In this document: positions 1 to 12,000 of the stretch, piece by piece
Numbering within the stretch: the stretch's first letter is position 1
Layout of the letters: each line of letters starts with the position of its first letter
From: Lumbricus rubellus
Lineage: Eukaryota; Annelida; Clitellata; Crassiclitellata; Lumbricidae
Direction: 5' to 3'
Length of the DNA: 64,000 nucleotides
Assembly (NCBI GenBank): GCA_945859605.1
Contig: OX243821.1
Location: 14,018,335 to 14,082,334, forward strand
Program-made: the position numbers and the translations under genes
Notes under the pieces: model-generated
Databases searched by the model: none
Seen by the model: only the letters and a program-made list of their open reading frames with translations
What the model was told of the DNA's origin: nothing

Positions 1-1222
1 CGAACTGATGGGGGAAGCCCATTCCATAGAGAGGGACCAATGCAGGCAAACGATCTGGATTGCGCCATGGCGGTCCTGACTCTCGGGACAAAGAGGTCAA
101 GCCGATCAGAGGACCTAAGAGGACGCAGCGAAGTGGCAGAAGGGGGGCGAAGTATCTGATCACACAGATACTTCGGAGCAAGACCCATTTGAGACTTGAT
201 GACCAAAATTAGGACCTTAAATTGTATGCGGGTCGAGAATGGAAGCCAGTGAAGTTGTTCAGTCATGAATGAAGAAATGTGGGAGAATCGAGGAAGGCGG
301 GCAATGAGCCTAGCGGCAGCATTGAGTACAGATTGCAGAGGAGCTAGGCGAACCTTGGGTAGACCAATAAGGACAGAATTACAATAGTCAATCCGAGAAG
401 ATACAAAAGCATGAACAATTGAGGTAAAGATCGAAGATGTGACAGATTTGCGAATAGCCCTGAGACGCCTTAGCTGGAAGTAGGAAGAGCGAGTAAGATT
501 GGCAATGTGCTCAGTGAAGGTAAGAAAACTAGGCCTATCTAGGGTGACACCTAGGTCACGAACACTGGAGGAGAAGTTGAAGTGAGGAAAAGTTTGAGAG
601 AGCAGTGTGTAGTCAAGTTTTTGAAGCTGTTGAGGAGTGCCAAACCAAATCAGCTGGGTTTTGGAAGAGTTAAAAGAAAGACGATTAGATGACATCCACA
701 GATGAAGATCCTGTGATAGAGCATCAATTCGACTTGCAAGAAGGAGTTGAGCAGAAGAGGGTCCATGGACATAGGCTTGGACATCATCAGCGAAAAGGTG
801 GCCAGTTGCAGAGTGGCCAGGGAAAAGAGAGGTAATGCCAGCCGTGTAAAGGATGAAAAGGAGTGGGCCTAGGACAGAACCCTGAGGAACACCCAAGACA
901 ACAGGGACCCACTGAGTCCTAGAGTCACCAGAGATGATCATTTGGGTGCGATCAGACAGGTAGGACCGAAACCAAAGGAGAGGAGAACCCTTGAGTCCAC
1001 AGGATGTTTCAAGTCGTTGCAAGAGAATCTCATGATCAACCATGTCAAAGGCTGCAGAGACGTCGAAGAAAGCCAAAAGAGTGACTTGAGACTTGTCAAC
1101 AGCAGAGTAAATATCAGAAAGCATGGAAAGGAGGGCTGTTTCTGTAGAGTGATTAGCCCTATAGCCAGACTGGTGGGATGGAAGGAGACCCGATTGCTCA
1201 AGATAGGGAAGAAGTTGCATTG
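1..1222 (-). mobile_element. CR1/L2-like LINE, reverse transcriptase region, open to the window edge
   Basis: Read on the minus strand this is the reverse transcriptase of an APE-type LINE. The order is as expected: a 'FFDVSAAFDMVDHEIL' block (about 1090-1020), 'LGVPQGSVLGPLLF' (about 900-850), the catalytic 'FADDVQAY' box (about 800-775), 'SSRIDYCNSVL' (about 395-365), and near the left edge 'TAMAQSRSFACIGPSLWNGL'. I found no stop codon in the pieces I translated, so the RT and C-terminal region may be intact; its 3' end lies beyond base 1. The 5' part, including the endonuclease, is absent and sequence identity to the LINE ends near 1222. Another copy of the same family (plus strand) lies at 34160-34735. 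Confidence 0.85.
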
Positions 1223-2160
1223 ATACTATTATTTATAGTCGTATATACGTCGATGGCGCGTACCCCAACTTCCGGTCAGATGTTGTGTTTCAATGGCGAA
1301 TCGAGCGGCGATTTCGCATGGGAAATGTAACATTTTAAAAACAGATTTTCTGTCAATATTCTTCTCCTTACCAAATTTTGAGTGTTGTGTTACATCAGTT
1401 GGTGAAATCTACGCTATCAGAAATAATTTGCGGCGTTTTTGTGTTATTTAAAGCGTGGAAATAATTTAGGATACTAAAATACACGTTTACCCAATTTTTT
1501 TCGTGAGTGTTGGTTAGGTTCAGGTTAGGCGTCGTGAGGGTCGGTTAGGGTTAGTTTTAGGGTTTGTTTAGCCATTAGAAACTCTTGTGGATTGGTGTAA
1601 ATAGAAAGCCTGGCGGCTTGCTAGTATTCAGTATTGGACGGCCGCCAGTCATGTGACAGGTTACACGTGACTTGGCGGTCCGCTAGTATTTGAGATTCGA
1701 CGGCCGCTTGGAGGTCCGCTAGTCACAGCCTTATTTTTTATGAATTTCATCACCTCCACAATAATTCTAATCCTCCAACTTCCAACTCTCGAACCTATCT
1801 TATCAGCCACTCTGCTCCTCGGATCCTCCAGTAACCAATCGGGGGCCCCTTCGGACAAACAATGGACAATCCTTCTTTGACTCGACGCAGCACTCGTTAA
1901 TAAGCTGGTTCCATACGCTTCGCTTTCGAGTTTCTCTAAAGTTAGAGACTTTTATAGTTTGAATAAAAACAGATGAGCATGGCCTACCGTCATCGCAAGC
2001 ATCGTTCCGTTTACTTTCGTGTTCCTTTACCAAAAGGTTGATAACATCAAGAGTTTTCAGCCATTGGCTTTCTAACAGCGTGCTTTTTTGGCAGCAATTG
2101 TTTTCTAACAAAGCCTCTTGTGTACGCGCATTCATTTTTAACATTTTTTTTAAACAGCTG
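1223..2160. other. Non-coding, no gene recognised
   Basis: AT-rich sequence without a recognisable gene. A stretch near 1885-1930 resembles segments at about 3390-3440 and 11305-11345, suggesting an old dispersed repeat. Confidence 0.4.
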
Positions 2161-2868
2161 ACATAATTATTATTAAACCCTGCCAAGTGAGAGTTGTCGG
2201 GTGGAAATTGGAAAGACTCACTTTCCAAACACAGCTGGAAATTCCATATAAGCGTCATGTGACAGTTGTTACGTGAGTGAGTGAGTGAGTGAGTGAGTGA
2301 GTGAGTGAGTGAGTGAGTGAGTGAGTGAGTGAGTGAGTGAGTGAGTGAGTGAGTGAGTGAGTGAGTGAGTGAGAGAGTGAGTGAGTATTTATTTATCAAA
2401 CGCACAATGAGACATAGAACAATACATCATTGTAATACATTCAAGTAATAATAGGTAATTATTAATTGGGTGCAACAGAGAATCCTTGGGGTAATGGTAG
2501 ACACTATATACGTATTACATTTACTGAAATGTGGGAGAATCGAGGAAGGCGGGCAATGAGCCTATAGTGATTATAGTGATTATTATTATTAAACCCTGCC
2601 AAGTGAGAGTTGTCGGGTGGAAATTGGAAAGACTCACTTTCCAAACACAGCTGGAAATTCCATATAAGCATATAATATATTATATTATATAATATATAAT
2701 ATTTTTTTCCAAAGGATTGCGGCATTTGTGATTGCGGTTGCATACATCGTGCCAGAGTGTCATGACATGACATGACGCTTATATGGAATTTCCAGCTGTG
2801 TTTGGAAAGTGAGTCTTTCCAATTTCCACCCGACAACTCTCACTTGGCAGGGTTTAATAATAATTATG
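2161..2868. repeat. Three copies of a ~90 bp repeat, two direct and one inverted
   Basis: The unit contains 'aaaccctgccaagtgagag' and 'cacagctggaaattccat'. It occurs at about 2165-2258 (+), 2583-2669 (+) and 2776-2866 (-). The last two form an inverted pair around a ~105-bp spacer that carries an AT-rich palindrome and a segment ('aaaggattgcggcatttgtg') repeated near 3497-3516. No coding capacity is seen; family unknown. Confidence 0.8.
2273..2386. repeat. (GTGA)n microsatellite, ~114 bp
   Basis: Near-perfect GTGA tandem repeat, interrupted once by GAGAGA near its end. It starts right after one copy of the ~90 bp repeat. The apparent SLTH repeat peptide on the minus strand is only a translation of the microsatellite. 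Confidence 0.95.
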
Positions 2869-2883
2869 TCATAATAATTATGT

Positions 2884-2956
2884 AACCGTGCACTCTTCGT
2901 GCCAGAGTGTCATGACATGACATGACATGACACTCTGGCACGAAGAGTGCACGGTT
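2884..2956. repeat. Perfect inverted repeat, 31-bp arms, 11-nt loop
   Basis: Arms 2884-2914 and 2926-2956 are exact reverse complements around an 11-nt CATGA-type loop. The inner part of the arm ('cgtgccagagtgtcatgac') also occurs alone at about 2748-2766. Confidence 0.9.
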
Positions 2957-2959
2957 CCT

Positions 2960-4725
2960 GGATCGCTTCCCAAAAAAGGTTCATTCAACCCTTCCATTCG
3001 GCAGTCAGTGTTGATAAACTGAATGAACGCCTTGCATGGCTGCCGACAGTTAGGCTAAGTCCACTTTTAAAATAACGTGATCATCCGTTCATTGCTGTTA
3101 GTCTTGCTTGGTAAACTGAGTGGACGCCTTGCATGCCTGCAGACACCTAAAATCCATTTCTGTAATAACTTGCAATCATCCGCGCATTATTAATTGTAAT
3201 TATACCGGACTACGACTTATTTGTGGACTACTCTTTTTGGACAACCTTATTTTAAAGGCGAATTTATTTATTAAATTCGCATTTTTATTTTTGAACTGCG
3301 AATTTAAAAAGTGTGGTTTGTTTACTTAGGCCTACATTTATATTATGACAGAAATATTTCCAAACGGCAGAATGTCATGTTTTTCTGCAGAAAGCGCTCG
3401 TGAATAAGCTGGTGCCCCGAGCTTGGCTTTCGAGTAGCGCTTTAGCAATTTTGAGGTTACGATGTTTACGATCAATACTGGTTGAATATTTTTTTCCAAA
3501 GGATTGCGGCATTTGTGATTGCGGTTGCATAGGCTACATCGTCTGCAGAAGAAGCGTTACGATGACTCGTGCCGTCGTTGTATTATTTAAACCATTATTA
3601 TTAATTATTAGTATTATTTAAGCTAGCGACTGAATTCAGTTATTTTGGTGAGTTAAATATTACTACTTAAGTTGCATTCGGCAAGTAAGTATGTTTGCAG
3701 TCGTTGTGTAATTTATAACTTGCAGGCAGCATACTTTAGTTTCCACACAAGAATTAGGCCTAGAGGCGTAGCAAGTTGGTGCAATCTGATTTGTCAACAA
3801 AAAAACGGGGGCGGGGGAGTGAAGTAGGAAAGAATGTTATTATAGATAAAACACAAGTTCATTGACATTAAGCCGCAATTAATTATTTTATTCGCGATTT
3901 GTTTCTCGCGCCGCAAATGGCTTGCGGTGGATAGCAGGCCTACAATTTATGTTAGTTGGAAAAGTAGGCTTTAGGTAGGAATGCTCTGACAGAGTCTGAC
4001 TCACACATAGAGTGCAATCACAACGAGTGATACTTTCAAGTTTTGTTTTTTTTATTTTTAAATGAAGTTAATGAACTTCCATAGTACGTCAGATTTCTGT
4101 AATTGTTGACAGTCAACTACGATGCAAACATGGGCATACAAGGAGTAACCTGGGTATGTATATTACAAGTAGTATCTCAACTTCTCTAGGGGCAGATGAG
4201 TATATATCGATATATATATATATATGTTCTGCACTATCGTTGGTTAACCTTAAATAGACTATATACACTAACAGGTTTCAGGTATCAATTTAGAAGAGAA
4301 TAGAGCAAACGGAATCCTAGGAGGCCCACAAGGAGTGAGTTGCAGACCTGTTAAGATGAACGAGTGTATGAAGGTCACTGACTGATAGATCTGATGCGGA
4401 TGATGGAAGCAGGACATGCGCAGGAAGTTCAAATCATATTTCTAATTTGTCGCATAGCATTATATTCAGTAAGATGAGGCATATAATTGTTCAAATAAAC
4501 AACTAATAATGCTCTTACTAGCTTACTTACTTTTCTGGCCGATTTTAAAGATGGATCTGCCTAGAAAATGTAAACTCCAAACTTTAACATGTGTGAAAGT
4601 TGTGCACTGTGCATGTTAAAAGCAATATTTTAGTATTTAAAAAAAAAAATTTCGCTCATTTTTCCTACCAGTCTTGGCAAATGACAATGCTGGAAAAAAT
4701 ATTCATTTTGGATGTGTGGGGTCCC
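2960..4725. other. Non-coding intergenic stretch with old repeats
   Basis: No gene recognised. A segment at 3395-3535 shares 'aaaggattgcggcatttgtg' with 2710-2740, and its first part with 11306-11345. A short TA-rich tract lies at 4200-4225. Confidence 0.4.
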
Positions 4726-4729
4726 CTGT

Positions 4730-4880
4730 TTGGCCAAGCATGTTGAACATGCCTTTTAATCCACCTCTGGTTTCAAGGCACTGGATTGGAATTTCATGAT
4801 TGACCATATCAAACGTTGTGATTACATCCAGGAGAGCAAGCGGCATGACCAGTAGATGATCTGGTATACAGGAATTACAT
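4730..4880 (-). mobile_element. LINE reverse-transcriptase fragment (CR1/L2-like)
   Basis: The minus strand reads 'LLDVITTFDMVNHEIPIQC', a decayed version of the LDVSAAFDTVDH block of CR1/L2-type reverse transcriptases. Nothing else of the element is convincing here. Confidence 0.5.
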
Positions 4881-5329
4881 TAACCAGGCTGAGTGAGGAG
4901 TTCTGGTGATACACTGCAACTCATCTGTTGCTCTGAGTTGGTTTGCTAGAGATTATGATTCGAGGCTGATCACTGAAAGTATTGTTCTTGAACTCTGGTC
5001 TGCATGTTGGAACAGACCAGAACCATGCAAGTAGCTTAAAAAGTCTGGCAACAGAATTCTGCAAGATCCTGTTCGCCAAACTGATGAAAAACAGTAAAAA
5101 AATTAGAGAGTACAGCATTCACAGACATGTTAGATTGATCATACTAAGATGAAATGCTGTGAAAGACCAAGTGAGATCCTGTATGGTATCAGACTTGTGT
5201 GCAATGCTTGACCACTTCCCAAATAATTATGTATTAAGAGAAGATGCAATGCAACAACATTTTAAAGGGCCACCCACAATGTATTAGAGCCTCTACCCTC
5301 AGTCAACCTGTCAGTGTGGTGCTTTCTCA

Positions 5330-5540
5330 GTTATTTATTACTCCAATTCTATAGTACCCCTTCAAATCTTTAGTGCCCCTTCAAGCTTCTTCTCAGGGGC
5401 ACTCCCGACTACAGCACAGACCCTGCATCGAAGTTTCACCCCGAAGTGCACCAGCAATTGCAGGTGAACTCGCTCAAGGTCTCTTCGCAGCGACGGCTGC
5501 GAGGCAAAGAAGAACATATCCACTACACCACCACAAAGTA
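5330..5540. repeat. SINE/LINE-tail-like dispersed repeat
   Basis: The pattern (short ORF-less segment with 'gactacagc', 'ctgcat', 'agtttcac', 'ctcaaggtc') matches the layout of sequences at 34010-34175, 19425-19620 and 47725-47965, the latter two of which look tRNA-derived. Diverged. Confidence 0.45.
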
Positions 5541-6093
5541 TCTCCTTCAGGGTGAGAATTGGCGAAGGGGTTGAGGGGTTCAACCCCCAGTCTTTCTTAG
5601 GGTCCCAAAGTAAAGTCTGCACTTTTCACACCCCATTTCCATGTTTATCATAGTCGGAACCGCTAGTTATTTTTCCACAATTCTCACACTGGTCTCGGTC
5701 AATCAGAGATGAAAACTAAACAACAAGAAAGAGGAATAGAAAAATGATTTTTTTACATTTAGACCTGCTGGCTGAACAATCAGATTGATGTCATTTGAAT
5801 GTGGCTTGATGAACAGTAGGGGATTCATTATTATTTTGAGTTTTATTATGTGGCTTTCTGTGAGACTGTTCTTCAACTGATCAAAGGAAAAGTTGGTTAC
5901 CATTCGTGATCATTTGTATTCATTTCATCGATCTTTGATTGTTTTTGTTTGATTTTCTTTGCAAAAGTGATAAATGCTTTTTGGTTGATAGTTACAGATG
6001 TTTCTCTGTAGGTATTTTGTAACTGCAGTTTTGTGGTAACCTAGCCATTGCAAAGGGAAATTGCATCATCAAGAAGACCTTTCACATCACAGC

Positions 6094-6097
6094 ATGG
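6094..6097 (+). CDS. SLC17A5-like: SLC17 gene, coding exon 1 (start codon plus one base)
   Basis: ATGG followed by the consensus donor GTGAGTG. The single extra G completes a GAG (Glu) codon with the first two bases of exon 2. Chosen because it gives a start codon with a strong +4 G and a perfect phase match. The 5' untranslated exon extends upstream to an unknown point. Confidence 0.75.
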
Positions 6098-9000
6098 GTG
6101 AGTGTAGAAGTCTCATATAAACTGGTATTTCAAAAACTTTGATCATGTGTCTTTAAATTTTTATGTTTTATTTCTCATTATGTAACACTGAAAAAGTTTT
6201 GATGCATTTTAAATTTTTTTTCTTTAGTTTTTTCTGATGAAGATTACTTTTAATTAACTGTTTAATCCACCTGTTTAAATTCACATTGATACTTCTAAGT
6301 TCTAGTATTGAGGTGCACTGTGTAGCTAGAATGTACAATCATCATCATCATCATCATCATAAATCGTGGGCTCATCGCCCGTAGGTGTCCGACGCCATTT
6401 TCACCATATTCTTCCACAGTTCTCTTTCCAGTGCGATGTGGCTCAGCTCTTGCAATGTTGTTCCGCACCAGTCTATTAAATCATCCGCCCATTCTCTGTG
6501 TGGTCGCCCTCTTTTGTTTCGCCCGTCCATCATTCCAAACACCAATGTCTTTATTTTTCTGTCGTTACTCATTCGGCATATGTGACCGAACAGACCCAGT
6601 TTCCTCTGGATTATCCTCTGCATCATGTTTTCCCTGAAGTGTATCCGTTTGTACAGTTCCACGTTAGTCACTTTCTGCGTCCACACTATTCCCAAAATCC
6701 TCCTATAGCATTTTCTTTCAAAAGCTAGTATTCTTTTCTCGATGTCTTTTGTTATTACCCAAGCCTCGCATCCATATAGCATGCTGTATGAATGTACAAT
6801 GATGATTTATAATTTAAAACAACTCAGATGTGCATTTTTGAAGGTTGGAAACAGGGCCTGTTTGAATAAGAACTTATAAGATTATGAAGGAAGAATGGAG
6901 GGGAAAAAGACAAGAGGAAGAGCAAGAACAATGCTACTGGACTGGATGATGACAAAGGACGGTTGCAGAGGGCTAGAGAGGGATCCAGGAACAGATATGC
7001 CTGGCGTCATTGACTGCAAAGGCCCTTTGGTCATACCTTAAAACTACTTTCTATTGGCCTTATCAATAGCTGCATGAATGTCAGCCAGCATGGAGAGTAC
7101 GGCTGTTTCAATTGAATGTAACACCCAAAAATAAGATTCCTGATGACTTGAGGTTTAAAGTTTAATTTTAGGAAGAATCTGAATGCAAATCAGGCACTCA
7201 AGGGTTTCATAAAGAAAAAGCAGGTTGGAAATGTGTTATCATAATGGTCAAGACAAGGTGCTCTGCAGCAGTTTAGTACAGTATATCTTGCCTTTCATGG
7301 ATCTATTTGCCTGATTTGGTGTATGTTGCTGAGGGCAAGTGCGATACGGAAATAAAACGTAGAGTGGCGATAGGCAAAACTGCAACGAATGGATTGGAAA
7401 AAATATGGAAGGATAGGCATGTGAGTATAGACCCGAAAAAAGGCTGGTGAGGGCTTTGATAATACTGACAGTATTATATGGTTGTGAGACATGGACAATG
7501 AACAAGAAAATGAAACAACGATTAACACATGTTACATGTGGATTCGGAGGAAGATGCAGAGAATATCTTGGAAAGAAAAAAAGGACAAATGAGTGGGTAC
7601 GCACAGAAATTGGTATCGAAAACGATGAGTCGTTACAACAAACAGTGCTAAGAAGAAAGTTGGGTTTCTTTGGTCATGTTATGCGCTCAAATGGACTGGA
7701 AAAAGATATGATGCTGGCATGCGAAGAGGGAAGGAGAAAACAAGGGCGGCCAAGGAAAAAGTTGTTGGACGAGGTTTAGGAAACAACAGGAATGAATCTG
7801 GAAAAAACTAAGGGAGGCGACATCAGAAAGAAAGCAATGGAGACGGATGGTCATGACGGTCGCTAGAGTTCATGGAACTAACAGCACAAGGTGTGCTGAG
7901 GCCCAACTGCAGTTGATTATCGATTTCAATGAGCATAAAGAGAGTGCCTCTGAGTAGATATCTTGAAGAGGTGCTATATAAATTCTCAGAACGAACGAAT
8001 GAATTAAAAGTATAAATAAGTAAAAACTTCTGTAGATCTATTTGTGTGAGTGTCATGTTTCTGTTCTTTACAATTTGCACATTTCTATTTGTAGAGAAAA
8101 CACCCGCACCTACTTCTGGTGAGGCAGAAGCTCCAAAGGAAGATCAAAAGAAAGATGGTCAAGTCCCCAGCAGTACTAAGGAGCCTCAAGTAACAGCTGC
8201 TCCAGCAAGACCTGACATTCGTGAGTTATATTGGAAACTTGACAGCACTATCTTAGACCAAATCTTGATTTAACTCATCTTTTGTCACAGATCTTACTGC
8301 AGCAACTTACTCATAACATCAGTGTTGTATGCAATACGTAGGAAAATGCAGGACTGAAATCAAAACATAAATATTGAGACTGGGTATCTACTACTCGTCG
8401 CTCGAGAACTAGACTGTTCTATGCGCACTTTTGGCGAAACGAAGAAAATCAAAAAAGAAAGTTGAATGACTTTGCATTTTGTACTAAAAACACTTGGCTG
8501 TGACAAAATTGAGCAATAATGTTTAGAAAGCATTTATGCAGACATCTGCAACTTTAAAAAATCACAACGATTGTGACTTCTGTCATAAGAAAAGACAATT
8601 TGAAGGCGACTTTCGGAATTTGTTCAAATAGAACAAAAATTACAGAAATAGCCATGGACTATCGTTACATGGAACATTATAATTGTTAGCAAAACGAATT
8701 ACGACTTACTGTTATAATGTTCTACAGGGTGCGCCAAAAAAAAGTAATCCCCTACGGTTTTTAGCCGATATCTTGGCCAAACATACAAATTTTTAAATGA
8801 AACTTTACAGTCTTAAAGGCAATTCATATTTACGTACAATGGTTCAAATTTCAACGAATATTTCAAACAGAACAAAAGTTATATCACTTTTAGTGATGCC
8901 ACCCACGGTTTTTTGACGATTCAAAAACGAAACGCAACAAAAACTAGGTTTTTTGCTAATATCATAGCCAGAAGTAAGAATTTCAAAATGAATCTTCACA

Positions 9001-12000
9001 GGTTTAAAGACAATTCATATCTACACATGATGGCCAGATTTCGTCAAAATATTTAAAACACAACAAAAGTTATACCACTTTTAGGGAGGCCACCCACCGG
9101 TTTTGACGATTCAAAACGAAACGCAACAAAAGTAACAAAAACACGATTTTACTAAGTCTCATCTCAAATAACTGTTGTCAAATGAACTTGGTAGTGCTTC
9201 ACAACTTGTGCTCAATGTGCCCACCACCAGTGCCAACACTTCTTTTGAGTCTCTTTGCAAAGTTCTTGGTGGGCCTGTTCATTAATGTGAAAGATTCCTT
9301 ATTTACCAATTTGATTGTCATCTTGCTATGTGACTTCTCAGTGACGTGCAGCTACGCTGGTGCCCTGTTTCTTTTTAAATAGTATTAGTAGTGATCATCT
9401 GGCAATATGAAGGCTATCTGATAACAATTATTTGAGATGAGACTTAATAAAATCGTGTTTTTACTACTTTTTGCGGCGTTACGTCGTTGAATCGTCAAAA
9501 AATGAGGGGTGGCCTCCTTAAAAGTGCCATAACTTTTATTCTGTTTGAAATATTTTGTCGAAATCTGGCCATCATGTGCAAATATGAATTGTCTTTAAGC
9601 GTGTAAAATTTCATTTCGAAATTCTTACTTCGGGCCAAGATATTGGCCATAGTAATCAAATTGGTTTTTTATTACTTTTTGTTGCGTCGCGTTTTTGAAC
9701 CGTCAAAAAACGGTGGGTGGCCTCACTAAAAGTGATGTAACTATTGTTCTGTTTGAGATATTTTGTTGATATTTGAAACATTGTACGTTAATATGAATTG
9801 CCTTTAAGACTGTGAAGTTTAATTTAAAAATTCGTATGTTTGGCCAAGATATGGACACAAACCCGTAGGGGATTACTTTTTTTTGGCGCACCCTGTATAT
9901 GCATGTGCGAATCACATTTTGCCGTTCAGACCACGTGACCGTAATATAGAACAAAATAATTCTGGGTTATATACTCATGAACACAACTTCTTCTATAATA
10001 TAGGTTTACACGTGATTAAATCTTTGGAATATAATTGGTTGATTCACATAGAATATTGTAATTCCTATCAGTTAGTAAGCATATGCAAATCGAATAAAAT
10101 AATTCTGTTCTTTTCGTCGTAAAGACACCATTTCAACAGACGGGATTTTGTACCAAGATAGAACAAATTACTCTGAATCGGCCTGTGCACTTAACTCCAA
10201 AGTAAACAAAAACGCACATACAACACTATAATTCTCAGGCGACGTACTGTCTAGACTCTAGAGTACTCAGACTAAAACAAGGAGAACCTAGTCAGTCCAA
10301 GACCAGTAGAAAGACATCTAGATACATTGCATCGGCCAGTACTAGTAGTTGTTTATGGCTTATTCCTTTCCATTCTTTGGACACATTCCAGAAAACCTCA
10401 GCCTTAAACTGACTTGGTTCTGCTTTAGGAAAATAATTTTATACTAATCTTTGTTTATTTCAACAACATCAACAAAATAGAAAAGTCGGGTGACACACCG
10501 CTTCACCCAGTTACACGTCGAAGCACATTAAATAGAAACAAAAAACAATTAGTGTGAACATAACGAATGTCATTGATGGCCTGCAAAGAGGACCCTCTGT
10601 ATAAAGTTTTTAACATACTTTACTGGTAGAACAAATGGATGTGGCCTGGGGCATAAGTTATAAATGGTTTTCGTAGAGGTGGAAAAGGCTGCTAAGGACA
10701 TGATTGACTTAGACCAAGACGTTGATATCCAGGGTACCTAGACTGAAATAGGGAGAACCAAGTCAGTCCAAGGCTCAAGCTTTTGGAATTTAGTCTAAAG
10801 AATGGAAAAGAATAAACCATAAACAATTATTGTCAGATCAGTTTTAAGGTTGATCTTTATAAACATCACTAGCGTACCCGGCCACGTGTTGCTGTGGCTG
10901 AAAAGAGCATCCAACCATCTTCCCTACCTTCATTCCTCCTCCCCTTCCCCTCACCATCCCCCTTCCCATCCCCTACCCTCGCCTACCCTCCCCTCCCCTT
11001 TCCCCAACCCTTCCTCTCCCCTTCCCACCCCCTCCTCGTCCCAACCCTCTCCCCTCCTTTACACACCCCTACCCCTCTCCACCCCTACCCCTCTCCTCCC
11101 CTACCCCTCCCCCTCTACCTCCTTCCGTCGTACCTTCCCCTCCCTTCCCCTTCCATTTCCCCCTTCACCATACCCTCCTCTCCCTCCCAGTCCCCTCCTC
11201 CTTCCCTCCCTTCGTCTGCCTCCCTGCATCCCTTCCTCCTCCATCCCTCCCCTCCACTCCCCCCTCCCTCTTTGTCTCGCTCCCTCCTCCTCCTTTCCTG
11301 GGGCCCCGCGCTTAGCTTTCAAGTAGCGCTTTAGAAATTTGGAGATTACGATTACAATGCTCATCTCGCGACTTTTGGGTGACTTTACGACGTGATTTCG
11401 GGACAAAGCGTTTCCGAAATCTGGCAACCCTGATCGACGGGCGGATGGTCTAATTTGCAAAGTTGCTTTTTTTGTTTAAAAGATTGCGCTTTTTACCAAA
11501 AAGCATTCTGCAAACCCGGCCGTATTGGAACGGAACGTTTTGGTAAAGTTTTGAAAGCAATCGGTGAAGAAATTTCTGAGATCCTTGATTCCAACACAAA
11601 CTCAGTTACATTATTATTTATATCACTCTGTCACCCTGTGCTGTCAGTTCGTTGAACTCTAGCGATCGACAAAGCCAGCCTTCTGCATTGCTTTGCCATT
11701 TTTGGCTGTCCTCATCGATTTTCTTGGCATATTGACAGGGGTGGTTTGCCATTGCCTTCCCCTGGTTTTTGCCTGCCGTGCCCGTTCGTTCACTTTCCCA
11801 TTACAGGAAAGTTACTAACGGTCTGCACCACTTGAAGATTATATTTGTAGAGGAATTTGGCGGAAAAGTCCAACAAAATTTTGGCATGGTTGTTAAGTAC
11901 ACCTCGCTGACAAAAATACTAAGGTCCTCATAAATCGAGCCGCCATCTTGGAAAACGGCGGCCTGAATTCGGTTTTTCGGCAGTAACTCCTGCTATTAAA

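Noticed and set aside
1803..2405. 200-residue minus-strand frame with SLTH repeats
   Set aside because: The repeated part is a translation of the GTGA microsatellite, and the rest crosses a dispersed repeat with no protein similarity.
10850..11460. Long Pro/Ser/Leu-rich and Gly/Arg-rich frames
   Set aside because: They follow from the C/T-only composition of the tract; several frames are open at once on both strands.
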